Below, piece by piece: positions 1-10,644 of a stretch of DNA of 64,000 nucleotides; the stretch's first letter is position 1, and every line of letters begins with the position of its first letter. Under the pieces are notes generated by a model. The model saw only the letters and a program-made list of their open reading frames with translations. It ran no database searches and was not told the DNA's origin. This DNA comes from [Phialemoniopsis] sp. UDSM-2020 (taxonomy: Eukaryota; Ascomycota; Sordariomycetes; Thyridiales; Thyridiaceae). A program made the translations under genes and the position numbers. The stretch lies in assembly GCA_018873225.1 (NCBI GenBank), contig JAEILZ010000005.1, positions 992,001-1,056,000 of the forward strand, given 5' to 3'.

Positions 1-7
1 GACTGGT

Positions 8-560
8 ATGGAAGAGAACGACCCCGGGATTGCTATGATTACTTTCCATTTTGGAAATTCATCTCAACTGGTTATTAGGAGTTGTGAGACTAAACGGAAG
101 AGGAGACGCATAGCAGCACCTACATGGCTACTTCGATTGGTTGACGGCACGGAGCAGAGTATCCGTGTATCATTGTGGCAATTTATTCAGGCTTCCCTTC
201 CAGACCCCATGCACCATGGGCGCGTGTTTTACTCCCTCGATCGAAGCATAAATCGATTCGGTGCGCAGATTCGCGCACAAAATACGCCTTGGACGAGAAC
301 AGGCTTGCTAGAGCTCGCGCCACCTCTTTTGCCGGAAGTATGCCCTACATTAGCCCAAGAGGTGCACTTGGAGAGAAGGCTGGCGGGGTGGTCCTGCTTT
401 AGGAATGTTCTGCTTCTTCTCGTATCGACCGTAGTGGGTGAGTGCCCTCTACCCCAGCATGGAGAATCAACCTCGAAGCCAGAGAAATGCTGACCTCTCT
501 AATTGTATAGGTATCCTGACGTCTATTGCCCTGGAGACGTGGCTAAGCAGTCTTATGTAA
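8..560 (+). CDS. partial hypothetical protein with C-terminal membrane-like helix
   Basis: I do not recognise this protein. The reading frame is open to the left edge, so the ATG at 8 need not be the true start and the gene is probably cut. A 73-nt intron at 438-510 (GTGAGT donor, TGCTGAC branch, TATAG acceptor) joins the first exon to a short second exon ending in TAA at 558-560. Splicing extends a hydrophobic stretch (about residues 132-152) into a single membrane-helix-like C-terminus. That splicing improves the protein is the main support for it being real. The arginine/lysine-rich run near residue 30 could be a positive-inside or nuclear signal. No domain could be named. Confidence 0.35.
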
Positions 561-882
561 GTGGCCCTGTTTAGCTGAACACAAAGGCGTCAATGGCATG
601 TCAAAATACACCCGCGAATCTTCGCTCTCATTTATATCAGAGCCACATTTCAACCTTTCTAGACCAGATATGGCCCTTGACAGACAGTTGTTGCAAAGTC
701 ACTTGATCGCGCCTCGACGGAAGCACAAATGGATCCTCCTGTTTGCGGATGATATCTACACTCTAACAACCCATCACCATCCACTTCACGCTTCCCTAAT
801 GTTGGCGCCTTGATCATCGACTAAGCTCTTTCCCTAAAGGAAGCCCTCTGTACGGCCTCATAATACCACCCCCTCGACAGGG
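561..882. other. intergenic gap
   Basis: About 320 bases between the left-edge gene and the 3' end of the hydrolase gene on the minus strand. Short open frames here look random. I see no repeat or RNA gene. Confidence 0.5.
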
Positions 883-2490
883 CTATGTCCTAGCGTTTAC
901 AACATTGGCCTCATTCTGCACAGTTGTGAACCTGACCGGATCGTACGCTACCACCGTAAACCTCACGGTCTCCAAATCCGCCAGCGGCCCAACTCTGACC
1001 GGCGATCCCCACGCTGCTAACGTGCGCCAGACTGGCTTGGACCCCAAGCCGCCGCAGCGCTGGACCCATTCGGGAGTCGTGTTGTTGCTGTTGGTGTACA
1101 CGGCGAAGAGCACGTCCGCCTCGTTCTCCCCGGGGTCAATCTGCAGGTCCAGCGTCTTGGCCGCGGCGTTGTAGTTGGAGAGCACGACATCACCAGGCTT
1201 GCCCGGCAGGGTGTGGGCATGAGCGTTGAAGAAGGCGTAGATGGCCGCCTGCGTCGTGGCGTTGGTCGTGACGTGGTGCGCCCCGGTCCCCGTCATCACG
1301 CTGTGGTCTACGCCCAGGTCGGCAAGCCTTGTCGCCAGCAGTTGCGACTGGTACACGTACCAGGCAGCGTCGTCCGTGTTGTAGCTCAGGAAGGTTGGCG
1401 CGCTGGCGGTAGTGGCCATGTAGTGCAGGGCGCTCTGCTTCTGCCACGCAGTCAGGTTCGCGGCTGTCGGACCCCAGGCCGCCACGAAGCGGTTGTACAC
1501 ATCGACTTGGGTCCCGGCGGGGTCCCCCGTGATCTCGCCGCCGGCGTGCGAGAAGTCAAAGATGCCCGAGCCGAGAAGCACGCCCTGAACACGGGACGAG
1601 AGCGCGGTGGAGTAGCCGGCCGCGTCGACGGATGGCACATCAAGGTCACCGATGGCGAGGGAGCCGGCTGTGGCGCCACGGGAGAAGCCATGGATGTTGA
1701 TGTTGCCGGAGAGTCCGAGGGTCGCGCCGACCTCGCGCAGCACGCGGATTGAGGAGCGCACCTTGTTGATGGTGTCCGTGTTCACCTCGAAGCCGCTGTA
1801 GAGCTTGGGCGAGCCCCACTGCTGATACTTGGGGTGGTCGGCCATGGCCCAGGCAATGCCCGCTGCCGGGGCGCCCTCGAGGATCGTGTCGGTGATGCCC
1901 GTGAAGGCGTTCACATTGCTCATGCGGTCGTCCGGGTTGCCAGCGTAGCTGTTGGAGCACGAGTACTCGAGGACCACGGGGACAGGGCGTGAGGGCTGCG
2001 AAGGGTAGGCGATATCCATATGAAGTTCGACACCCGAGTCGGCACCGCTGTAGATGGCTGGGTCGTTGGCGTAGTAGGGCACATTGCGCAGGAGTCGGTA
2101 GCCCTCGTGGAGGATGTAGCACTGGTTCTTGTTGGCGTTCAGCCCCGTGGAGCCGGGGAATGTCCCTGAGTTGATGTCCTGGCGGATCTTGAGCACGTCC
2201 GCGTTGATGTGAGGCGCGGTGGCGTTGGGGTCATTGGCATAGTCCAGCACCGTAACGCGATAGCCGGTCTCGGTGAAGCTGGCGATGATGGATTCATCCG
2301 ACTCTTGGCCGATCCTCTCACAGCTGAGACTTTTGAGGTAAACGATTAGCGCTGGCGTGCTGACGACAGGATTTGGCTCGATGACAGTGGCGGAAATCGA
2401 GCCCCCTGTCACTGAACTTGTCCATGAGGCTGCTTGAACCACCGCCACCAACAAGGCCGCCAAGGCGACGAGGAAGGAGTTCGAAGACAT
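883..2490 (-). CDS. secreted alpha/beta hydrolase (esterase/peptidase-like)
   Basis: A single-exon 535-residue protein. Residues 1-20 form a signal peptide ending in VQA, so the protein should be secreted. The nucleophile elbow is GFSRG (Ser270). Candidate acid residues are in NTDD (Asp373/374), and the catalytic His is in GAHH (His405/406), a complete Ser-Asp-His triad in the right order. Several Asn-x-Ser/Thr sites (NAT, NNT, NLT) fit glycosylation. The C-terminal ~100 residues after the hydrolase fold look like a beta-rich accessory domain. Substrate cannot be told from the sequence; a BD-FAE or S9-like serine hydrolase is most likely. The start is chosen because the signal peptide begins directly at this Met. 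Confidence 0.8.
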   Translation of the reverse strand: MSSNSFLVALAALLVAVVQAASWTSSVTGGSISATVIEPNPVVSTPALIVYLKSLSCERIGQESDESIIASFTETGYRVTVLDYANDPNATAPHINADVLKIRQDINSGTFPGSTGLNANKNQCYILHEGYRLLRNVPYYANDPAIYSGADSGVELHMDIAYPSQPSRPVPVVLEYSCSNSYAGNPDDRMSNVNAFTGITDTILEGAPAAGIAWAMADHPKYQQWGSPKLYSGFEVNTDTINKVRSSIRVLREVGATLGLSGNINIHGFSRGATAGSLAIGDLDVPSVDAAGYSTALSSRVQGVLLGSGIFDFSHAGGEITGDPAGTQVDVYNRFVAAWGPTAANLTAWQKQSALHYMATTASAPTFLSYNTDDAAWYVYQSQLLATRLADLGVDHSVMTGTGAHHVTTNATTQAAIYAFFNAHAHTLPGKPGDVVLSNYNAAAKTLDLQIDPGENEADVLFAVYTNSNNTTPEWVQRCGGLGSKPVWRTLAAWGSPVRVGPLADLETVRFTVVAYDPVRFTTVQNEANVVNART

Positions 2491-3396
2491 GGCGCTCTTT
2501 GGTAGAAGTGAGCCTGGAAAATGGCCTCCCCCTCGAGGGTCATGCCAAGGGAATCTCTGCCATTTCTAGAAGAACCGTGCATCGTCCATTGCATGTCTTG
2601 GTATCGATCTCCCACCGAACTTAGTGGGGCTTCCAGGCACAACCCATGTCCTTGGTAACCAGTCCGCGCCGGAGAATAACACACCGAATAGCTATTCCCC
2701 TCTTTCATCGTTGATCTCGGGCTAGATCTGTGCGAAGGGATAAGGCCACTCCACTGCCTCGGCCACCTCAAGCCAGATGCTTCTTCAAAGATCTCGCCTT
2801 GCACTCGTATCCATTTCATTCTTGAAGTGACTTTCAAGATCTCACCCACTGTACCCCACGCGGTCCCCCAGCACCCCACACCCCGCCAAGCCTTCCATGT
2901 CAGGTTCTAGAAGCTGTACTCGAACAGCACCAACTCGGAATCGATAGCCGAGCTAGTGCTTCTAGGCGTTACCGGAGGGTCAGTGCTGGCATGGTTGTAA
3001 ATTGTGCCGTTGGGGTATTTTTGCTGCAGATCTTTGCGTTTGGTTATGCAGGTGGGCTTGACAGACGCAACCAAATCAATCCGTGAGGAAGACCAGAAGA
3101 GAAGCGCAACTGGACAACATCAGATGACTCTCATACTGGCTACGAGTGCATGTGAGTGTCGCATGATTAGATAGAGTTGTCTTCCTCAAATCGAAATGCG
3201 AGTAGCTGATGCGGGTTGAACAGCTGAACTCGCCTATTTCGTCTTGAGCAGTTGGCCAACCAAATATTCTCACATACAGTTGGCCTGCAACAAACTGGGG
3301 CAGCAGCTGAGTGCACGTGATAAGACATCTTGCTGCCTGCATAATGCAGTGAGAATCATGAACCTACATGCAACTGCCCAACATTCAATTGCAAAT
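2491..3396. other. intergenic region between divergent genes
   Basis: About 900 bases between the start of the secreted hydrolase (minus) and the start of the broken HET gene (plus), so it should hold both promoters. I see no clear TATA box, repeat or extra gene. Short ORFs on both strands lack protein-like composition. Confidence 0.4.
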
Positions 3397-5568
3397 ATGG
3401 CCAGCAGCAACTCAAGTCAATCGTTGTGTGACCGCTGCCAAAGGATTGATATCAGGAAGTACCTCTTCGCCGATGGTGACCCGGACACCGTCACGCTTGA
3501 CTACTTTCAGCATATCCTGAGAAACGAGAAATGCGCGCTATGCAAGCTCATCATCGAGGCTCTGAGTGTCCATGCCGAGCCGTATTGGGAACCTGGACAC
3601 TACCCTGTGGAAATGTGCTACCTGGGAAGATACAGCGGGGAGCCACCCCAAGCTAGGCTCGAGGTCTGGTTTCATGCCACCACCAAGACCATGTCAGAGG
3701 GTCATTCGGGACACCTCACTGTGCTTGGTCTAATCCAGTCTCTAGACACCGCTCTAGATCCGACAGGTGTCCAGGGCACAAGCGGAGTCCGGCCGCGCCT
3801 TGTTGGTCCTCAGATTGATTACGCGCTTCTGAAGGGTTGGATCAGAGACTGTGCTGACAATCATGGCGTGAAATGCAACCCCCCAGTACCGTTTGTTCGG
3901 CGCGGTCATTCAACCACTCTGTTACTCATCGACGTCCAACAAATGCGACTTGTCAAGAAACCCTGGGAATGCCGTTACGTATCTCTGAGCTATGTCTGGG
4001 GTCAGGCCAAACAATTCCATACGACGAAAGACAACTTCAAGGAGCTCCAACAAGAGGGAGCACTGAGCCGCATCCGTGTAGAACTTTCCTAGCTTGTCAC
4101 TAGTACTATTGAATTTGTCGCAGGCGTCGGCGAGAGATACCTTTGGATCGATGCAATGTGTATCGTTCAGGATGATGTCGAGTCCAAGAGAAAATACATC
4201 CCGCGGATGGATAGAATCTACGGACAGGCCGCGCTGACCATCGTCGCCCTGTCCGGAGAAGATGCCAGCACCCCCTTACCTGGTATCACGACGGGCTCCC
4301 GCAAGTCCTCATCGCAGTCGCCAGTGCAGCTGGGATCTCTGACACTGGTCCCTGAGTTGATGATTGTCAGCAACGTCGAACAGTCATCCAAGTGGGCACA
4401 CCGAGCCTGGACCTTTCAAGAAGGGATTCTCTCCAAGAGACGCCTGTACTTCTCGAAAGATCAAGTCTTCTGGCAGTGTCCTACGTCTTACCGATCCGAA
4501 GCCGGTTTCGAGTCTTTGGAAGATGGCAAGATTGCCACAAGAAGTACCAATCCGTTGGAGCGAGAGACTGGAAACGACCCGAGACGACAGTTCAACGTGT
4601 ACGAAGGGCTGGTCAAACAGTATGCATGGAGGGATTTGAGCTACGCGTCTGACTCCCTCAACGCTTTTTCCGGCATTCTTTCGGCGCTCAGCTGTCGCTT
4701 CGACTGGTTCTTTGCTAGTGCCCTTCCCGAGCAGATGTTCGATATGGCGCTTCTCTGGTCACCCATGCGGACCTGCTCTCTGCGGCCAAGGGCTCCGTTA
4801 GGAGAGATCACTACAGGGTCGGCATGTCAGTCTCCAACGTGGTGCTGGACGGCCTGGACTGGCCATATCTACTGGGACCCCTGGCGCTTAGATTCATACG
4901 TGGGCAAGCACGTCACGTTCAAACCCGAGATCAAGCAAATCAGGGTGAAAGATCAGGACGGTTGGCACCGTATTGGCGGCAAGCATCCGGACGCTGTGAC
5001 AGACAGTGTATTCCCGAACACGCCGCAGCTGACCAGAGCATTCGAGATGGTAGGCTTTCGCAACAATGTATTTGCGAGCATATTGCTTTTCGAAGCTGTT
5101 ACAATAAGAGCGGACGCGTACGTGATCTCAGCGCCCCGGCTAGGAGCAACAGGGCTATCAGCCCAGGCTCCCTCGGACTATCTGAAGAATGAGGCTACTT
5201 GTCAAATGTGGCTTCATGACACCGCGGGACGTCATTGCGGCACTATCAGGGGCTTAACCTCGTGGGATCCATGTCCCGACACGGCTACTTACGAGCTTAT
5301 CCTGATTTCGCGCAGCGACCAAGACCATATCACTCAAGAAAATATCGACTCCTTTGGAGACAATCTACCTCTCGAGTATCCATCTGCGGAGGAATATTAC
5401 GCAGAGATATTTGACATCAGTCACTACGAGTATAAACGATGGTGGATGCTGAACGTCATGTTGGTCAGATGGAAGGACGAGATGGCTGAGCGAGTGGCCA
5501 TGGGGCACATGCACGTCGATGCCTGGGAGAATGCTCGTCAAGAAACGAAGATGGTCATACTCGTCTAG
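3397..5568 (+). pseudogene. HET-domain protein broken by in-frame TAG
   Basis: Family: heterokaryon-incompatibility (HET) proteins, which act in fungal non-self recognition and cell death. One continuous frame of 724 codons is interrupted only by TAG at 4090-4092 (codon 232 from the ATG at 3397; an alternative ATG lies at 3358). The N-terminus has the paired CxxC segments common upstream of HET domains (LCDRC, CALC). HET motifs flank the stop in the same frame: SLSYVWG at about residue 196 before it, and RYLWIDAMCI about 20 residues after it, followed later by RAWTFQE. Family alignment would expect a residue such as Gln at the stop, and CAG to TAG is one C-to-T change in a CpA context. A splice that removes the stop would also remove conserved HET residues, so I read it as a nonsense mutation. 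The 3' end lies 52 bp from the convergent homoserine-dehydrogenase gene. Confidence 0.8.
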
Positions 5569-5620
5569 AACAGCAGTAAAATGGAGCTTCTATCTTCCCG
5601 TGATGTATGTGCCAATGAAT

Positions 5621-6625
5621 CTAGCTCATTGTTGTCTCTAAGATATGCTCAAAGTCCTTCAGCGCAGCCGCAGCAGTGGCCGTCGGTTCGGTGCCACATC
5701 CCATGCAAAACACCTCACCCATCTCATCTGTGTATATTCGAACAGCCTTGTTCTTTCCATCGACATGAGCGAACATGTCCCGGTCAGGGAATGTCTGGAC
5801 ACCAACGTTTACACGCCAATCCTTTTCGCTGTTTCGGATTAACGAGCCCAGGAGCTTGGGCGTCTCCCCTCCAGACTTCCAAGCCTGGATCTGGCTAGCA
5901 TTGATGTTTTGAATGCCATTCACGTCGTTTTTGTTCATCTTGATCTCAGCGTCTAGTCCATAGTTGCCCAGAATGAGCATCTTGCTGGCGGTGTCCCAGC
6001 CTTCGATGTCGTTGCGCGGATCCGCTTCGGCAAAGCCTTCTTTCTTCGCTCTCGACAGGGCCTCTTCGAAGCCAAGACCATCCTGCATCATCGCTGTAAG
6101 CAGGTAATTGGTCGTTGCATTGAGAATGCCATCGATGCGGCGGATCGTGCATCCCTTCAAGCTGTGGTTGAGAAGGTCCAGGGCGGGCAGCGCTGCACCA
6201 GCGGCGCCGCTCACCTTGATGATGGCACCTGATGCAGCCGCACGCGCCTTTATGCCGGGGCCATCAAACACCAATGCGCCCTTGGAGATGACAATTGCAT
6301 GGATGCCGGCAGCAAGGGCGACGGAGATGTAGGAGAGGCCCGGCAACCCGGTCTTATAGTTGGACGGGCCGGCTTCAAAGAGAACATCTGGCTTCGTGTT
6401 GTTGATGAGGAAGTGGATCCCGGACTGCCCTTCTACCAGCTGGTCGAGCTGGTCGCGGGTCAATCCATCCGGGTCGGCGACTCCGGCGCGGGAGCCGCAC
6501 GCCGAGACGAGGCAGACATCGACGCCGTAGACAGTGCGATAACGCTCTTGTCGAGCAAACAGCAAGTCAGCAATGGCGCGCCCTACGCCGCCTAGGCCCG
6601 CAATTGCCACATTGACTCGTTTCAT
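5621..6625 (-). CDS. homoserine dehydrogenase paralogue
   Basis: Family reaction: NAD(P)-dependent interconversion of aspartate semialdehyde and homoserine in threonine/methionine synthesis. The 334-residue protein has an N-terminal Rossmann motif GLGGVG (residues 10-15), Lys115 in SKGALV, the family stretch GILNATTNYLL (166-176), and the dehydrogenase signature containing Asp211 and Lys215 in EGWDTASK, which match the catalytic Asp/Lys pair known for the yeast enzyme. There is no ACT domain, as in yeast. It ends at the normal length for monofunctional fungal enzymes. Its place between a broken HET gene and an unknown gene, far from other amino-acid genes, suggests a second copy rather than the housekeeping enzyme; this is inference. 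No intron is seen. Confidence 0.85.
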   Translation of the reverse strand: MKRVNVAIAGLGGVGRAIADLLFARQERYRTVYGVDVCLVSACGSRAGVADPDGLTRDQLDQLVEGQSGIHFLINNTKPDVLFEAGPSNYKTGLPGLSYISVALAAGIHAIVISKGALVFDGPGIKARAAASGAIIKVSGAAGAALPALDLLNHSLKGCTIRRIDGILNATTNYLLTAMMQDGLGFEEALSRAKKEGFAEADPRNDIEGWDTASKMLILGNYGLDAEIKMNKNDVNGIQNINASQIQAWKSGGETPKLLGSLIRNSEKDWRVNVGVQTFPDRDMFAHVDGKNKAVRIYTDEMGEVFCMGCGTEPTATAAAALKDFEHILETTMS

Positions 6626-8254
6626 TCCTTTTAGCGGTTGCGAGAGAGTTTTTGTGTTGTCTCTGATACCCTTTTGCTCGAGTCTGCGTCATGCGAAGCC
6701 TTCAAGTAGCACTGAAAACGCGGGGCATCAGAACAGGGTGGGTCAGCACTGAAGGAAGTGAATGTCATTGGCATTAGTTGCTGTTAGTGTGCGCAATCTG
6801 TTGATCCTGAACCGCTAACAGATTCTAACTACCCGGTCCTTACTCTAGTAACCCAGACCGTTGCGCAACATAAAGTTTACTAAGGTTGAACAATTCTCAT
6901 TTACAAAAACTCAATGAAACTGATTCGATGAGATACTTGTCAAATCAGTGAACGGTCTTCATATTCATGTTGAATTTGATATTCAGGAGCGATAATTACA
7001 GACGCCTGCGAAGCGTATTCAACGATGGTATGATATATATTCTCGAGCCACTAGGTGATTCTAAGCACAAGAGCTCACCTTATAGTTCCCGTAAGGGTGA
7101 GCCAGGTGAGTGGTGGGTGATCAGTAGTTCATTAGTCAAGCTTTTTACAATACTTTAATTTGGCCGTTGACTCCATGGCATTTACAATAAAGGCTCGCCC
7201 TAGGATTTCTTACCCGCTCTTCCAGCACGGGGGTAAGAGGAGCCATGTGGGGTGAGACGGAGGCGGCAGGATGATCAGGTGAGGACCGCCGGAAAACAAG
7301 AGCCACGCGAAGGCCTTCAGTAGCTGCAGCCCCTGCAGAGGCTGCCTCGTCAGGCTGAAAATATGCCCCCGTCTTCACAAATCTCTGTACTAAAAGCTGG
7401 CTACGGTGTGAGACAACAGAAGGTGGCGGCGGTCATGGACTCATGCGCGATGGTAACGGACTACGTCCAGTCCGTGACTGAGACAGGGCTTGCAGCCGTC
7501 TACAAACCCCGGAATACGGTATTGGTGATGGCGCCTATGAAGAAACCCATCGGCCGAGTCCTCTATCTATGGCTGTCGCTACATCGTGGATGACGCCGGG
7601 GATCTCCATGCATTTGAGTACACGACCATTGCCGGCAACGTCAGTCTAGCGGACTGACCAAGTTTTGTGCGTGAATTCTATGCCGCCGTGGCTCAACGCA
7701 GCCTGCAGCATCCTTAAGGCTATAAAGATAGAGATTAACATCAATGCAGACTTACGCTTAGTCGGTCGGTAACAAGATCGAGCGAGTTTGGACGATTCCT
7801 AGTGATAGCGTATATGGTGGCCAGCCTGTACTTGCTATTAGAGCTTGATCTATTGAAACACTTATTTCGCAAGAAAGTGTCCATATCACCTATTGATGAG
7901 AACCTTTAAGTAAAGACTTACTTGCTGAACCTCTTGAGCTAATGGCTGGGCCCTGCAGATCGACATGGAGACATGCAGACTAGCGACCTCATGTGACATG
8001 CGTGTAAGTGTTTGGAGTCAGTATCAACTTGCTGTAAGGAACTAGATGTTGAGTAGCTTGTGTAGTGGGGTTTTAGTGCGGAAGTTATATTATTGAAGTA
8101 GTTAGACTAGCTACCTAGTTACAATTTGATTGAATAACTACCTTCCAAACTCAGATAGGAAGGGACTCTATGGAATACTAGAATGGAAGAGATGCGACCA
8201 CACTTGTTGATTTGAGATCGTAATTTGTACCAGTGCATATTGAGGTGAAGTTTC
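6626..8254. other. long intergenic region with possible gene relic
   Basis: About 1.6 kb without a convincing gene. The part from 7680 to 8250 is A/T-rich with many CTAG/TAGCTA-like words and could be old degraded DNA. At 7363-7660 on the plus strand two adjacent frames each look protein-like: one ends near 7593, and the next frame reads RYIVDDAGDLHAFEY before a stop near 7659. This could be a frameshifted relic or a small unspliced gene. I cannot name it. Confidence 0.3.
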
Positions 8255-10644
8255 CTAGTTTGGGCCGCAAATCTCATAGATCTTACGAGGAGTGTGAGGC
8301 GTTTCAAGCGGCCTATCAGCCCTTGAACTTGTGGTCAGCCCAGCTATCAACACGAAGCGAGACTGGTACGGCGTCTTTGCGGCGGTTATTAAGGCGGCAG
8401 CTTCTTCTTTCGCGTCCCGTACAGAGTCTGTAACTACAAAGGCAGCGAACGGTGAAAATCCGAATACCGAAACAGCGGCATATCGCAATCGAGGTCGGTT
8501 CAGTGCCTGGAAGAGAGTCGGGGTATCGAAGCGCCGGGAAACAGATAAAGTTGCGTTAGATTCCATGATATTGGAAACGGTTAATTCGGCCCCGCGGTCG
8601 AGTTTAGTTCTTGGGGAGGTAGACACGGCGAAAGCATTTGCAGGCGGCATATAAGCACGACAGAAGTTCCAATCGGTAGTAGCTGGGCTTAAAGCTGTGA
8701 CCCTCCGCCCCTTGTATCTGGCACACAGCAAAGTGGTGTCCGGATCACCGTCCCAGTCGGCTTCGATGTTAAAAGTCACATCTTCCTCGGGAGCTGACTC
8801 TTCGATGTTTTGGTACGTGCGTTTCTCGCTGTTCTCCCGGTCAAGGTACTCACTGTCGTGAGCATCGGTGCAAACTCCTGGTTTTATCAGGCCACTGTAA
8901 TTGCGCGGTATCCCACCAACATCTACGTCAAGCAGCGTAAACTTCGCAAGCTCTGAGGGGGATGAGCATTTGCCGAGGAGACTGTTCATAATCAGGGTGC
9001 GCCTTCCAATAATTCCCATGTAGAACGAATACATCTTATCTCCGTGTTCAATCTCGGGACTTGACATCTGGTCCCCGAGAAAAAGCCGGGCAAGAACTGG
9101 AAGAAGCCTTTGTCGAGATATGACTTTGAGATGTGACGTGCTTTCTTGTGACGACTTCAAGTTAGAGATGACTCTCTCACGCATGAAGAAGAGCACGTCA
9201 ACCGACCGAAAGCCCCATGATCCTTCAACCACTTTGGATGACAAAGTAGAGGTATCAACCAGCCTTCCAAACAGGTCGTAGTAATAACCCATAAAGAAAG
9301 ACTGGAAGATGCAGAATGCTTTCACTTTGGCTTCATCTTTCATCTCTGGATCGTTGATGTTGGCATTGCGTTGACTGGCGCCATCTGATCCCGCAGCCTC
9401 GTTGAGCCAGCCCTGAAGCACCGCTCCCATTGACCCAAGGCATTCTTGTAAACCCTTCTGTAGCTCGGCATTCATAACGAAGCCGTAATTCTTCGCTATG
9501 TTGTTGATCTCTGGAGAGACTCTGCCGGCGTCCTGCCCAACGTCGAGTATTGCATACTGAATATCGCCTTCGTTCTCGTAATTTTGCATACAGGGTATCT
9601 TCCTGTCTATCCAGCTGACCCCGATCTTAATCGCTGAGGCGGCCCTCTGGCCCGCCTTCCAGGCGCTTCGACTATCATTCTGAGTTTCGATGCTGACCGG
9701 GAAAACGCTTACACACTCCCAAGGGTGAGCAATTGGAACAGTGGTTGACACGAATCTGGAAAGTTGAGACTGGCTCCTCGCAAGAGAAACTGCTGATCCG
9801 TGAAGAATTGGTTCTTTTGAGTAAATGACCGTGCATATCTGGTCGTTAGGCTCCAAGAACCCGGGACCTTCCACACGCAAGATGTCGATTCCAAGAGAGC
9901 CTAGACAATAGGCAACGCCAGCAACGTCGGAAGAAGTAGTCGCAAAGGATGGCTCATTTGTTCCGAGAAGCCAAAAAAGGAATTCCTCCATGTGCCGTAA
10001 TTCCGTTGCAGGGAAATGACCGCTCAGAATGCTGCCTCGCTGGACTAGGTCCAGCCTAATCTTCTCAACCGCATGACCGAAGCATCGAATACACGAAGTA
10101 GATCTCCAAGCATTGAGGCGTATTGTATACTGCGACCGAAGTATCTCTTCACCAGCCGGTGCAGGCTGCAATAGGCTTTTCAGGACGTTGAAGAGCAACG
10201 TACGAATTAGAGGCCAATTCGAGAATTGCTCCAAGACTGCCACAAGGCAAACCATGACAGAGGTGAAGAGAGGCAAGTCCTAGATTGGCGGTTACTAAAG
10301 AAAAAATGATATTTCTTTCTGCTTCAACTCACTTCGACTAGCTTGTCAACATCCGTTAAGACTTTATGGATATCCTCCTCTTTGAGGTCCAAAGGGTGGC
10401 CGTTTGCTAGGAGCCTGATGTGCTTGCGCCACCGCTTATTGAAAGCCAAGACGTCGATAAGGCCTTTTCGCTGCAAAATACTAAACTCGTCTTCGTCCAG
10501 GAGCGATAGCATTTCTTTGTCGCCGCTCGGCGCGGTCCACCAGTTTCCAATCCTCTTGCCAAGGGTGATAATGCTTGCGACATCGCCCGCTCCTACCCCA
10601 AGCGCAACGAGTGCGCCTGGCGCTGTGGTGACTTGGATCGACAT
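8255..10644 (-). CDS. conserved filamentous-fungal protein of unknown function
   Basis: Two exons: 10333-10644 and 8255-10279, split by a 53-nt intron at 10280-10332 (GTGAGT donor, CTAG acceptor). The splice is in frame at phase 0 and gives 778 residues. The N-terminal ~35 residues are hydrophobic and glycine-rich, beginning with an ITTLGKR-like helix and an NWW motif. From memory, this N-terminus with a following large alpha-helical region occurs in many ascomycetes as a hypothetical protein, often near HET genes, without known function. No enzymatic motif was found. The start is the only Met giving the conserved-looking N-terminus. Neighbours are an unknown intergenic region and, divergently, a HET gene. 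Confidence 0.75.

Noticed and set aside
1213..1752. Long plus-strand frame opposite the secreted hydrolase
   Set aside because: GC-rich shadow of the minus-strand gene; its sequence is arginine- and glycine-rich without a domain.
4001..4110. An intron skipping the TAG in the HET gene
   Set aside because: Donors such as GTCAGG near 4001 would delete conserved HET residues, and the nearer option would be only about 29 nt, too short.
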